Shown in pieces: positions 11,757 to 22,334 of a stretch of DNA of 64,000 nucleotides. The stretch comes from Nematostella vectensis (taxonomy: Eukaryota > Cnidaria > Anthozoa > Actiniaria > Edwardsiidae). The notes under the pieces are model-generated. The model did no database searches. It was not told the DNA's origin and was given only the letters and a program-made list of their open reading frames with translations. The stretch covers positions 4,224,437-4,288,436 of the forward strand of contig NC_064048.1 of assembly GCF_932526225.1 (NCBI RefSeq). The letters run 5' to 3'. The first letter of the stretch is position 1. Each line of letters begins with the position of its first letter. Position numbers and translations under genes: made by a program.

Positions 11757-12212
11757 GCACCTTATAATACCATATGGACTTTGTAATACCTGACACACTT
11801 TGTTATATCTGACGCAAGATTATAATACCTGATGAACTTTTTAACACCTGACCAAATTTTCAATTCTTGACGTACTTTGTAATACCTGACGCACTTTGTA
11901 ATACCTAACGCAATTTGTAATACCTGACACACTTTGTAATACCTGACGCACTTTTAATACCTGACGCACTTTTTAATACCTGACGCACTTTGTAATACCT
12001 GACGCACTTTTTAATACCTGGCGCACTTTGTAATACCTGACGCACTTTGTAATACCGGATGCACTTTGTAATACCGGATGCACTTTGTAATACCGGATGC
12101 ACTTTGTACTTGACGCACTTTGTAATACCTGACGCACTTTGTAATACCTGACGCACTTTGTAATACCTGACACACTTTGTAATACCTGGCGCACTTTATA
12201 ATACCTGACGCT
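11757..12212. repeat. 19-bp minisatellite, about 22-24 copies
   Basis: The unit is CTGACGCACTTTGTAATAC with variants (ATGCACTTTGTAATACCGG, CTTTTTAATACCTGACGCA). Copies at the left edge are decayed and those from about 11880 to 12200 are tight. A shorter array at 58868-59018 uses a near-identical core. Confidence 0.95.
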
Positions 12213-12786
12213 TAGCAGCCGCTCTTATGACACGCAAGCCTTTCCCACAAGCAGACTAACTTCCACATTTTGTCAACCCGAATTCCTGAAATTAAGACAC
12301 TAGAAAACACATTGTTCATTGTTCATTTCTACCTGATCTTAAACACAAATGACCATTAACCAGCTGATTCCGCATTTGTACGGATAAAGGTGCAGAACTA
12401 CTTAGCGATCACAGGATGTAGTCAGATGGCGCACTTATCCCCACATAACCTTTAAATACATTCTACAAAATAAAACGAAGAGAATAATTCGCATGTAGGC
12501 TTTTTGTGGTGTTATCGCTTAAAAAAAACAGCCTCTAGCGATCGAAGCCGCTGTCTTGGATTTCGACTATGATCGTTCGAGGCTGGCTTTTCGCGATGAA
12601 ATCACAACTTAATGAGTGCATGCAGCTTACTAAGAAAAGCATTAATCTTCTGTTATTAAATGTCCATATTTTTTACTAAAACAAATCCCCTCATTCAAGA
12701 AAACCAAATAGATACGGTATATCAAAACTAAAACAATTTTTATGCCCGAAAATTCCGTTTATTGGCCTAAAACACTCGATTACATC

Positions 12787-12876
12787 CTCGGGGACCCAGG
12801 GCGTCGCGGAGATCGGGCACACAGGGAGCACGGCGCGAGAAAGAAGTCCTCCTCTACGACGCCCTGGATCCCCGAG
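12787..12876. mobile_element. 90-bp inverted-repeat element (CTCGGGGACCCAGGGCGTCG arms)
   Basis: Left arm CTCGGGGACCCAGGGCGTCG and right arm CGACGCCCTGGATCCCCGAG match over 20 bases with one mismatch, around a GC-rich 50-base centre. It stands out as a GC island in AT-rich DNA. It looks like a very small MITE or solo foldback. A structured RNA is an alternative I cannot exclude. Confidence 0.6.
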
Positions 12877-13948
12877 AATGGCTCAAATAGGTACTGATCA
12901 CCGCTTTATGTTTGTATAATATAAATCAATAGGAATGCTATTAAAAAATAATAGTAAATATGGTAAGAGTGTAGTATACTGCCCCCTCTCCACTTCTGAG
13001 ATACCGAATTACTTTTTCTTGTTTTTGTTTTTATTGTGAGGACACGAAACATAGCCAATGTTTTGTACTCTTAAATTGGTTTTAAAAATTCAGAAATAGA
13101 ATCTGATTATGAAAAAAAAATCAAACAGAGGGCATCCACAGAACTTAAGTAGGAGCTAAAGTATTCATTTTTCTCGTGCACTCTAAGTGTGTTCTTATCA
13201 GGAAAGACAAAATATTTCAAGTGAACCATTTTATTCTGAAACCAATCCCCTACTTGGCAAGTGACTGCCGCTTTCATTTATATTCTACGAACTCTGAAAC
13301 ACGATTTGCAACAGCTAAAATCGCCTTCTCGCTTCCGTCATTCAAAATCCTTGAAGGATCTTCTTGATCTTCATTGGCCAGCACTAAAATGGCTTCCAAT
13401 CACGCGACCACTCCGCGGTGACCAATCAAAACAGCACCCAATGTAGTTCCGTTCCGTCAACTAATGACAGGATTCCGAAAGGGGTTGTTGGAAATGATTG
13501 ACGAGGTTTCTCAGAATACTGAAAATCGCTGTCTAAGTGATCAAAGAATAGCTCAAGCACTTGTTCTTATATAAGGGATGCCCTTCCTTTTTTTCATTAA
13601 CTATGAACCTTGGAAGGCAAATAAGTCTGTACAACACAAGAACTACGATATAGCAGCTGAGGTTTTCACGTAAGACACCGCTCACGTACAAAATATATGT
13701 TTTTATGAAGACTACCTTATACTATTGTGAACCTGAACAGTGTTATTTAAGCTCGAGGCAAAATACAATTTCTTGATTGAATCCTGTATTTATCTGACAC
13801 GTACATTTAATTATTCCTATTTGTAATTGCGATTCGTGTGTAGCATGCAAAACGAATTACTAAGAATTACTTAGCTTACGTAAATACGTGTTTCCATGAT
13901 AAGGTCACTGCAAGGGAAACAAAACTAACTCATTTCAAGCAAAACATG
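12877..13948. other. Intergenic, no gene seen
   Basis: No coding signal. Around 13370-13440 there are inverted and direct CCAAT motifs (CATTGGCC, TCCAATCACG, GACCAATCAA). These could mark a promoter, but no gene follows within view. Confidence 0.5.
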
Positions 13949-14008
<60 letters not shown>

Positions 14009-14051
14009 GTTATTGTTATTGTTATTATTGTTATTGTTATTGTTATTGTTA

Positions 14052-14122
<71 letters not shown>

Positions 14123-14168
14123 GTTATTGTTATTATTATTGTTATTGTTATTGTTATTGTTATTGTTA

Positions 14169-14249
<81 letters not shown>
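13949..14249. repeat. ATT trinucleotide array with GTTATT interruptions
   Basis: About 300 bases of (ATT)n with two internal blocks where GTT alternates with ATT, at about 14008-14058 and 14121-14174. The pattern ATT / GTT-ATT / ATT / GTT-ATT / ATT suggests a duplicated larger block. Poly-Ile and poly-Leu frames through it are artefacts of the repeat. Confidence 0.97.
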
Positions 14250-14601
14250 GAACAGTATAAAAACCCTCGGAAGCCTCAAATTGAATTCGGTATGTGTCGA
14301 TGCTTGGAGAAAACAAAAAATGACAAGAAATCAAGCAAAGCTACAATTTTTAAGAAGGCGTTGATAAAAGGCGCCTATCAGGCTACCATATATAGCTTCT
14401 ATACAATTCCAATATTCGCAATATACCACAAAAGAATACATTTTATCGGCTTAATAACACTGGAACAAGGGAATATCGACAATGTCTATCAGACATACAT
14501 GTGGATAATTTGAAATTTTCTTGCAAACACAGAACTTTTCATTTGCAAATGTAAACATAGCGAAGGAGCGTCTGATTGACATTCATTAAAAAAATGAGAC
14601 C

Positions 14602-14694
14602 TACAAATTGGACACCGAATACAATTTGAAGTTTAAAGTTGATCTACAAATTGGACGTCGAATACAAGTTCAAGTTTAAAGTTGATACAACATT
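14602..14694. repeat. Two-copy tandem duplication, about 45-bp unit
   Basis: CTACAAATTGGACACCGAAT and AGTTTAAAGTTGAT recur 44-46 bases later as CTACAAATTGGACGTCGAAT and AGTTTAAAGTTGAT. It lies 1.2 kb upstream of GPCR-A. Confidence 0.85.
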
Positions 14695-15923
14695 GAATAT
14701 CACTCGAATTTGATAGTGGAATGTGTTAATTAAACATTAATGGCTATCCCCGCCCTCGGATAACTTCTGATTGCTGTAGTGGTGAGCCAATTCTCTTATC
14801 TCACCGACATTTGTAGCAATGTAGACAACGCGGCTTCTTGCTTGTTATTGTTATCACACGCAAGTAAAGGACAAATGAAAACAATCATCTAAGATATGAT
14901 TCAGCAGGATAATACGAAACATTCCACTAACAGAGTTAATGTGCCGTAATGCGCTTTAACAATTATATACACAAGCTCTTTGTTGTTTTCTGTATATGAA
15001 ATGTAAGTTAATCTCGTAAAGAAATGTGGAATACTGTAATTTTGGGAAGAGAAACCGGTGTTTAAAGTGATCTTCTCCTAGTAATAAAGTCATCTTCTCG
15101 GGAAATAAAAATTTGCATTTCAAGCTGATTAGATTTTGTGACGTTCACGCAAAACATAAAATATCACTCTAATGTCTAACATCTTTTTGCTTTAATCTGA
15201 CAGGTGACTTAAGAAGAAGAGATCAAGAATTCAACAAGAAGAAGAGGTTTTTCTCATTGGTACAAGTAAAAGGTTTAGCACAAGGTGCAAGCGCACGTAC
15301 GCAATTTTGACATGCGACACGCCAAAACAAACAACCCGTTTGACATGATAAAAAACTGTTTTGAAGTCTAATGAGAGAAACGTGATGGGGAATTATAATT
15401 ATTTATGAAGCCACCCAGTAATAAAAGAGAGCTCTGATTTCTACATTCAAGATTTAGTTCTAGCTTCTACGATCATCGATGGTTGCACAAGGAAAGTAAC
15501 AATCCCGAAGAGTCTACAAAGAAACGTAACAAGAGAATACTAGTTGGAAAGGCATAGAGATCAACCTAACAGAATTTCTGAAACATCATTTGAAGAAGAT
15601 TTAAAGAAGACTCATCTGACAACAAAAGCCTTGGGAAATGTGGATAGAAACAGCGGTTTGGAGAAGATGGTAAAACGGTAAAAATGGTTAAGATGGTAAA
15701 AATCCGGAGTTGAATGTTGTAAGTGTGTTTTCTATACTTGGCAAGACTACACATTCTGGGACACTTAAAAAACAAATAAAAATCATTTGTAAAAAAAAAA
15801 AAACGAGGACTAGGCCGACAATTAAACACTCGAGAAAGTGATACACGGAACACCAGGATTTTCTAAAGGCAAGAACTAAGAAATATTGCCACTTTAATTG
15901 GGACACTGTAAAGATTTGTAAAA
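14695..15923. other. 5' flank of GPCR-A
   Basis: AT-rich with no other gene. The coding start of GPCR-A has a good context (AAAAATGG). I could not place a convincing TATA box or a 5' untranslated exon border. Confidence 0.5.
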
Positions 15924-16856
15924 ATGGCCTTGAGTAAGGAAATCCTCCAAGCATTTGACGTATCTTTAATCTGCCTGAGTGTCGTCATTGTTCTTCTCAA
16001 CAGTGCAGTGATCGTTCTTGTAATCCTTAACAATAGTATCAGATCGTTTACAAACGGCTTCGTGGTGTCTCTAGCGCTCTCAGACATCTTAACTGGTGGC
16101 TTATTCTTCCCCATAGCTATTGGTGATGGATCGTTCGTAGGACTTCCTTACATCAACTGTATATGTCTACTACTGGGTGTCGGCAACGTGTGCTGTGTCA
16201 CATATGACAGATATATGTCAATCTCGTCGCCGCTCACTTATGCTACTGACATCAGGAAAAGGTTCAAGCTATTGGTGGCTGTATGCTGGAGCGTGCCCAT
16301 ACTCTTCGCATTGATTCCCGTCATTTGGTCAGCAGATGGAACGACTCTCGCGCACAAAGTGTACATTTACGTGTTGGAGATATGCGGAGTGGTCATCCCC
16401 TTTATCTTCATCTTCTCCGTTTATTGCTACATCTTCAGACAAGTCAGAAAATGCAACCAAAAACTCGCCATGGATCTGATAGACGTAGAAACGTCTAGAA
16501 AACGCCGAAAGTCGCTCTTCTCAGAAGCGAAAGTGGCACGTGTCTTCATAACAGTTTCTGTCCTATTTCTGTTGTCATGGATACCGATCTTGTATATAAC
16601 AACAATGATAAATATCGGGCGTGAGGACTTGTTCCCTAAGTGGCTGTTGTTAGTAGGTTTCTATGCGCTAGCTCTCGGCTCAATGGCCAATCCGATCATT
16701 TACTGCTTTCTCAAGCCTGATTTTAAGGCGTTAGTTAACAGATTGCTCTTTCGGAAAGTTCGTAGAGCATTTAGAGCCAGTTTTAACACTAGAACAGCCA
16801 CAGCTAATGTTGTGCTTGCTTCCAGCAATAACAGTTATGACAATACCAAGCTTTGA
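15924..16856 (+). CDS. GPCR-A: intronless class A (rhodopsin-family) orphan receptor
   Basis: Seven-transmembrane receptor of 310 residues in one exon. It probably couples to heterotrimeric G proteins at the plasma membrane; the ligand is unknown. Visible class A marks are N26 (1.50), D54 in LALSD (2.50), DRY at 95-97, W122 in TM4, P159 in TM5, SWIP at 218-221 in TM6 and NPIIY at 256-260. The N-tail is only about 12 residues and the C-tail about 45, with a basic stretch then a Ser/Asn-rich end. The position before TM3 that normally holds the disulfide cysteine (3.25) is F71, and extracellular loop 2 has no cysteine. Position 3.32 is Asn, not the Asp of amine receptors. GPCR-B, 4.4 kb away in opposite orientation, is identical in all but one of about 137 residues between 44 and 180, yet differs often on both sides. 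A MITE begins 24 bases after the stop codon. Lack of the cysteine pair recalls the melanocortin/cannabinoid/lysolipid group, but I cannot assign the receptor to it. Confidence 0.9.
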   Translation: MALSKEILQAFDVSLICLSVVIVLLNSAVIVLVILNNSIRSFTNGFVVSLALSDILTGGLFFPIAIGDGSFVGLPYINCICLLLGVGNVCCVTYDRYMSISSPLTYATDIRKRFKLLVAVCWSVPILFALIPVIWSADGTTLAHKVYIYVLEICGVVIPFIFIFSVYCYIFRQVRKCNQKLAMDLIDVETSRKRRKSLFSEAKVARVFITVSVLFLLSWIPILYITTMINIGREDLFPKWLLLVGFYALALGSMANPIIYCFLKPDFKALVNRLLFRKVRRAFRASFNTRTATANVVLASSNNSYDNTKL

Positions 16857-16880
16857 CCTAGATGCTTTGGCTAAATATTT

Positions 16881-17277
16881 AGGGCCGTAGTAAGGGGTAA
16901 AAAAATATGTAAACAAATATGACCATATGAAGAAAACGTTGTCATTTTGGGGGTCTGGTACCGAGGAATCTTAGTTGCTTTCCAGAGGCTTTCTCCATTG
17001 ACTAAAGATGGTCACAGTCACTGTTTTTCTCTTCAAAAGTCATAAAGTCTACGAAGCACCTTCGGTACGGCAACCTTAAAAATGACAAGAATCATGCAGT
17101 TTTTCCAAATAAGTTTCCTTATATGGAAGTGACCTCGTTTGGCAAAAACGACAGTTTTTGGCTAAATTTTCTTGATATGGAAATGACCAGTGGGAGCGTG
17201 GCTTAGCCCCACAAATATTTTCTTAATGTTTCTGTATCGTGCCCCCTCCCAATCGTTTGTAGCCTGCTACTGCCCTG
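16881..17277 (+). mobile_element. MITE-like element in the 3' flank of GPCR-A (GCCGTAGCAGG family, long form)
   Basis: It starts AGGGCCGTAGTAAGGGG and ends AGCCTGCTACTGCCCTG, so the ends are imperfect inverted repeats of the family first seen at 3264-3419. The interior 16926-17175 carries a block also found at 27536-27750 and 33686-33965 (GAAGAAAACGTTGTC, TACCGAGGAATCTTAGTT, CTGTTTTTCTCTTC). It is either a composite or the longer parent of the short elements. Any 3' UTR of GPCR-A must run into it. Confidence 0.65.
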
Positions 17278-17439
17278 ATTTGTCCGTCTAAGCCAATATT
17301 AGTACATACAGCAGTTTGAGCGAGAGCAGGTTTAGCAGTACTACAAGTACAAGCTATGTGAGCAGACTATCAAACATAGTTATGTTTCGCAAGATACACT
17401 AGGGCATGTCAGGCTCGTATACAGGGATTGCTGAGGGGT

Positions 17440-17820
17440 GCGCAGTCTCATATGGAAAAAAAGGAGGGAGTTGGGGTGTTATATGGAAACCGGGTAATTT
17501 TGACAAGGGGTGAGGGGTTGGGTATTATATGGAAACCGGGTAATTTTGACAAGGGGGGAGGGGTTGGGGTATTATATGGAAACCGGGTAATTTTGACAAG
17601 GGGGGAGGGCTTGGGGTATTATATGGAAACCGGGTAATTTTGACAAGGGGGGAGGGGTTGGGTATTATATGGAAACCGGGTAATTTTGACAAGGGGGGAG
17701 GGGTTGGGGTATTATATGGAAACCGGGTAATTTTGACAAGGGGGGAGGGGTTGGGGTATTATATGGAAACCGGGTAATTTTGACAAGGGGGGAGGGGTTG
17801 GGGTATCATTATGGAAAAGA
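17440..17820. repeat. 47-bp tandem array, seven to eight copies
   Basis: The unit reads GGTATTATATGGAAACCGGG, TAATTTTGACAAGGGG, then GGAGGGGTTGG. Copies are nearly identical, differing mainly in G-run length, so the array is young or homogenised. Confidence 0.95.
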
Positions 17821-17957
17821 GGATAATCAAGTTTGCCTGTGTACGCGCCTTAACAAGTATGTTATTAAAGATAGCCGAAACATACAAACACTGGATATGT
17901 TATCTAAGATACGGCTAGGTCATCAATAAAGCTACGTTACCTACGATACCAAGTAGC

Positions 17958-18107
17958 AGGGCAGTAGCAGGGGGTGGGTCACTTGGGGCACTAGCCCCCC
18001 TAATATTTAAAAAATATATAAGAAAATGATCAGTAGGGGCGTGGCTGTGTCCCCCATTGTTGTCTTAATGTTTCTGTATCGTCCATCTAGGCTTGCTACG
18101 GCTATGA
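17958..18107 (+). mobile_element. MITE-like element, GCCGTAGCAGG family, copy 3
   Basis: Left end AGGGCAGTAGCAGGGGGTGG and right end GGCTTGCTACGGCTATG, with the family interior (GGGGCACTAGCCCCCC, CAGTAGGGGCGTGGCTGTG). Non-coding. Confidence 0.65.
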
Positions 18108-18261
18108 GCAGAACATGAAAACATAGCTATGCTATCTAAAATCGACTACAAAACATAAGGTATGTAATCTAGGAAAGCTAGCAGGACACATACAAAAATA
18201 GCAGCAATGTTATCGTAAGGCCTGGATAAACTAAGAGACATGCACACTGCGGCATGCAAGG

Positions 18262-18590
18262 GCAAAACCGATCTGTTCCGCAAATCTCTTCCGCAGCCCG
18301 TTTTTTTGCTGGCTGGGAAAATGTTAGACCCCTCGGTTGCTGGAAAAAAGTTTGTCCCGAATGGTTCTGTTGGCAAATTTGTGGAGTCGAACAAGTTGTG
18401 CTGGGAATGTTTTTGGGGGCGCTGGAACGGATGCTTGGGAAAAAATTCGTCCCGATCGGTTATAAGGGCTTCATTTGCGTAAATGTCTAACCGCTGCTGG
18501 CTGGGAAAAAAAGGAATGGTCTCTCCTGGGCAAAAGGAAAAGATATTCTTTTCCCAGCAACTTTTAAAATGGATATTTGCGGCGGTGGTT
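18262..18590 (+). mobile_element. Dispersed repeat, TGCTGGCTGGGAA family, copy 2
   Basis: Second copy of the element at 7195-7510, in the same orientation. It is slightly longer and has clearer ends: TTTGCTGGCTGGGAAAA on the left against TTTTCCCAGCAAC on the right. Frames of about 80 and 150 codons run through it on both strands but show no shared protein with the other copy. Confidence 0.75.
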
Positions 18591-18700
18591 AAACTAGGAA
18601 GCATTCAGGGGGCATGTCGCACTCTACATGTGGCGCTCGACATGTCTCATAGTTTGGCATGAGAACATAAAAACACAGCCTTCAAAATACTTCAAAACAT

Positions 18701-18830
18701 AGCCGAAGCAGGCCTATAATTATTGGGGAAGGGGGGACACGATACAGAAACATTAGGAACAACTGGTCATTTTTTTATTTTTTTTTAAATATCAGTGGGG
18801 CACGTGCCCCCAGTGCCCCACCCCCTGGCA
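18701..18830 (-). mobile_element. MITE-like element, GCCGTAGCAGG family, reversed and worn copy
   Basis: Read on the minus strand it has the family opening CAGGGGGTGGGGCACTGGGG and the palindromic core GGGGGCACGTGCCCC. The outer TIR is partly lost. Confidence 0.55.
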
Positions 18831-19056
18831 TTAAAAAGTGATTCAAAGGACCTATAACGATATTTGACCCTGCGCACATTTTGAACTTGAGTGACCGTGC
18901 AAGGGAGTTGAGGGTTTTTGTTTTTTCTCATAATTCTGCTCAAAAGAAGTCAAATTCAAATGCCGCTGACTCAAGGAATGCATCGAAGCTTCCGACAATG
19001 CACAGCGGCCATCCGAAGGTCTAGCGACGGCTTTGTGGAAAAAACCTAAGGCAAGA

Positions 19057-19076
19057 CCCCCCCCCCCCCCCCCCCC
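19057..19076. repeat. Poly-C run, 20 bases
   Basis: Uninterrupted C run in otherwise unique DNA. Confidence 0.95.
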
Positions 19077-19170
19077 GGCCATACCAATCCCCACTACCCA
19101 CGAGAGTAAAAGGTTTGTAAACGGACGTGTAAACGGAACACAATAATTACAGCATGCTTGGACGATCTTA

Positions 19171-19326
19171 GGTGACACAATTCAACATTGCGTCGTTTGT
19201 GCTACTTAACAATAACAAGAAGATGTTAAGTTTTTCGCCATTCTGCTCTCGGAATATCTTATTAGTTAGTTCGACTCACAATTTCACTATTGGCATCGTT
19301 CGACGCCATGTTGAATTGCGTCCCCT
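19171..19326. mobile_element. MITE with AGGGGACGCAATTCAACATG TIRs
   Basis: The left end AGGTGACACAATTCAACATT continues GCGTCG, and the right end CGACGCCATGTTGAATTGCG continues TCCCCT. They are inverted repeats of about 26 bases with a few mismatches, around about 100 bases. A remnant of one end is at 27909-27935. Non-coding. Confidence 0.65.
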
Positions 19327-20180
19327 GATGGCATAGCTAAACTAGGAGACATGTTGAGTGCGACATGTAGCGTGCGCATGTATCCTAAAAAATGTTTCCT
19401 GGTTTAGCCACTAACAAAAACATGTAGCGCGCGCAAAATTTGGTAAAGCATGACACGAAAATGTTTCTCAACTATCACAGAAACATTTCTTTGTCGCTGC
19501 TACAAGGTTTGCCGCGCTTTGTTTTTCGAGGTATGGCCTAACTAGTAAACATGTCGCACACTACATGTCTTCTAATTTTGGCCCGTAAGAATGGTAAATA
19601 GGGGACCAGATGTGTATCCAACATAATTGACAAAGTAGAAAGCATTATATTTTTATTATGCAGTATAATCCAGTAAATAGGTTGATGTTTCCGTGGGGTA
19701 AGTCTTATCAGCTTCGTATTATCATCAGTGATACTGTTGAGAGAAATGGAAACTTATCAGACAATGACAGTCGCTTTCTTAAATGGTCTAAAAGAGTAGG
19801 GGCGAGCACGGCGAAAACCTGTGTTATTTCAAAGCGTTGGGCCTTTTTACAATATGAATGCCTGTAAACAACGTAATAAACATTAACTCCCAGAAAATTG
19901 CGTGGAAATAAAAAGGGCTTCGTAAGATAGTAAATGACAGAACACGCTACTTAAACTCTTATAACTAACTTCACTTCACATTAATAAATTACGCAACCTA
20001 TTGTACAATATTTCAGAGCGCAGCGATATGTCAGTGCGCAGCTTCAACGCGCAAGCCCCAAAGCTCAAGCGCGCATGGCTCGCATATTATATCAAGATAT
20101 TGGTGTCAACATCGTGTATAGTACCGGGCTTCCTGCGTTGAAATTGATATCACCAGTACTTCACACTACAAGCAAGCAAA
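19327..20180. other. Intergenic, decayed short repeats
   Basis: Phrases such as CTAAACTAGGAGACATGT and CGACATGTAGCG recur loosely here and in 18230-18660 (TAAACTAGGAAGCATT, CTACATGTGGCG). This suggests an old minisatellite broken up by later element insertions. A 69-codon frame at 19658-19867 has no recognisable features. Confidence 0.5.
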
Positions 20181-20775
20181 ACATCACGCATACCGCGCAC
20201 GGTACGAAAGTGTTTCACGCATCGTACCATGCACGGCACGTAAAAACATCACGTATGCCACACAAGGCACGTAAATACATCACGTATACCACACACATCA
20301 TGTAAATATACCAGGCGTACCACACACAGCACGTAAATATACCACGCGTACCACACACGGCACGTAAATACATCACGTATCCCACACACGGCACGTAAAT
20401 ATACCACGCATACCACACACGCCACGTAAATATACCACACGTACCACACACGGCACGTAAATACATCACGTATACCACACACGGCACGTAAATATACCAC
20501 GCGTACCACACACGGCCCGTAAATACATCACGTATACCACACACGGCACGTAAATATACCACGCGTACCACACAATGCAAAGTAGTAAAACATCACACAT
20601 GCCACACAATAAAACAAACACACAGCCAGAACGCAAATACATCACGAGTACCATACACGGCACGCAAATACATCAAGCATACCACAGACTGCACGCAAAT
20701 ACATCACGCATACCACACACGGCACGCAAATACATCACACACTAAAAATCAATACATCACGAATACTACACACGG
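20181..20775. repeat. 31-bp minisatellite, about 18 copies
   Basis: The unit is like CACGTAAATACATCACGTAT followed by ACCACACACGG, alternating between CATCACGTA and TACCACGCG types, so part of it behaves as a 62-base dimer. Copies decay to the right. All reverse frames are open only because the unit lacks stops. Confidence 0.93.
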
Positions 20776-21039
20776 CACACATGACATCACACATGACAAC
20801 TTTATCACGCTAATGTATCTGAGAGTTGGGCGTGTCACACAAGAAAACATAACACAGCCCCACCCCTTTCTGACCTGGTCACGACGTTACGTCTCCCCGC
20901 AATCCACAGTGAGACACGTCGGCTTGTTTAACACCTAGTGTTCTGAGAGTGTTTCTTCAATGACACAAGAAAGTAACACAATAGATATAAGTTTCCGTTA
21001 AGTATTTACATCACGCAGGTCTATATCGTGCTTATAATG

Positions 21040-21250
21040 GTCCACTACACGTGTCTCTACCACGTGTCACTATCACGTGGCTATCAACGTGAAAACATCA
21101 CGTGGCACGTGTGTGTACCACATGTCAGCATCACATTTCTGTATCTCTTTAAAACGAAGACAAGTCCTTACTCGATGTCCTCATCACTTGTTCGTATCAC
21201 GTGTCACGTGTCCGAATCACGTGTTGGCATCACGTGTTCGTATCACGTAG
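21040..21250. repeat. Cluster of CACGTG palindromes downstream of GPCR-B
   Basis: About eight CACGTG cores within 210 bases, in phrases such as TACCACGTGTCACTATCACG and TCACGTGTTGGCATCACGTG. It seems to continue the 31-bp array in a degraded form. CACGTG is the canonical E-box for bHLH factors, but function here is untested. Confidence 0.8.
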
Positions 21251-21300
21251 TATGACCATCACACGCCTATGTCATGTTTTTAACAAAGTTGTTTACAAGA

Positions 21301-22233
21301 TCACATTTTTGAGTCATCCAAGTTTACGTTGCTGTTGGATATAAGTAAAACGTTCGCAGTCGCCGTCCTTGTGCTGTAGCTTGCTCTAAACGCCGCTTTT
21401 TCGCACCGCCTTAGCATAATCCGTCTTATTGCGGCCTTAAAATCGGGCTTCATAAAGCAATAAATCACCGGATTCACGATTGACCCAAGAGCAAGCGCGT
21501 AAAATGCCAGCAGAATGAGCACGTCCGGGATTAAGTCTCTCCTTCCAAGATTGTTTACGGTGGTAACGTACAGTATTGGTACCCATGACAACAGGAATAG
21601 GATAGACACGATGACAAACACCCTTGCCACCTTAAGCTTCGCGAAAAGTTTCTTGTGTCGGCTGCGTTTGCTATCCTTGTCTGTCATCTCACGACTAATC
21701 TTCTGGTTGCACTTTCTGACTTGTCTAAAGATGTAGCAATAAACGGAGAAGATGAAGATGAAGGGGATGACCACTCCGCATATCTCCAACACGTAAATGT
21801 ACACTTTGTGCGCGAGAGTCGTTCCATCTGCTGACCAAATGACGGGAATCAATGCGAAGAGTATGGGCACGCTCCAGCACACAGCCACCAATAGCTTGAA
21901 CCTTTTCCTGATGTCAGTAGCATAGGTTAGAGGCGACGAGATCGACATGTATCTGTCATACGTGACACAGCACACGTTGCCGACACCCAGTAGTAGACAT
22001 ATGCAGTTGATGTAAGGAAGTCCTACGAACGATCCATCACCGATGGTGATGGGAAAGAATAATCCACCGGTTAATATGTCTGAGAGTGCCAGAGACACCA
22101 CGAAGCCGTTTGTGAATGATCGAATGTTCTTGTTGTGGTAAACTATGGCAATCACTGCACCGTTCAGTAGTACAATTATGATACACAAGCATATGAGCGA
22201 GATGTCGAATGCCTGTATCACGTTTTTGTTCAT
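21301..22233 (-). CDS. GPCR-B: intronless class A orphan receptor, inverted paralogue of GPCR-A
   Basis: 310 residues in one exon, starting MNKNVIQAFD. It has the same plan as GPCR-A: short N-tail, D52 in LALSD, DRY at 93-95, SWVP in TM6, NPVIY in TM7, and the shared tail phrase TRTATANV. The usual TM3 and ECL2 cysteines are missing. Between NGFVVSLALS (TM2) and KCNQK (start of ICL3) the protein differs from GPCR-A only at IAIG/ITIG. Outside that stretch about a quarter of TM1 and much of ICL3, TM7 and the tail differ. DNA agreement in the same stretch is far higher than upstream, where synonymous changes are frequent. The two genes converge (GPCR-A plus, GPCR-B minus), with repeats filling the 4.4 kb between their stop codons. 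Likely a plasma-membrane G-protein-coupled receptor; ligand unknown. Confidence 0.9.
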   Translation of the reverse strand: MNKNVIQAFDISLICLCIIIVLLNGAVIAIVYHNKNIRSFTNGFVVSLALSDILTGGLFFPITIGDGSFVGLPYINCICLLLGVGNVCCVTYDRYMSISSPLTYATDIRKRFKLLVAVCWSVPILFALIPVIWSADGTTLAHKVYIYVLEICGVVIPFIFIFSVYCYIFRQVRKCNQKISREMTDKDSKRSRHKKLFAKLKVARVFVIVSILFLLSWVPILYVTTVNNLGRRDLIPDVLILLAFYALALGSIVNPVIYCFMKPDFKAAIRRIMLRRCEKAAFRASYSTRTATANVLLISNSNVNLDDSKM

Positions 22234-22334
22234 GATAGATTTTTTGTGTCTTCTGTCGATGTCTTAATCTTGATTTCCTTTGCACTCTCAATAACTGCGT
22301 ACAAACAAGAGTACGGGCGGTTAATTTTTAACAC

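Noticed and set aside
11757-12212. CRISPR-like array
   Set aside because: Units are head-to-tail with no unique spacers, in a eukaryotic genome. It is a minisatellite.
13930-14513. Long poly-Ile and poly-Leu frames on both strands
   Set aside because: They are direct translations of the ATT/GTT trinucleotide array, with no flanking coding signal.
15566-16114. Minus-strand frames over the 5' end of GPCR-A
   Set aside because: Antisense shadows of the receptor gene and its leader, with no features of their own.
18146-18604. 152-codon minus frame and two overlapping plus frames
   Set aside because: They lie in a dispersed repeat, and the second copy at 7195-7510 does not preserve any of these proteins.
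20215-20663. Cys/Val/Tyr-rich minus frames
   Set aside because: Translation of the 31-bp array in several phases.
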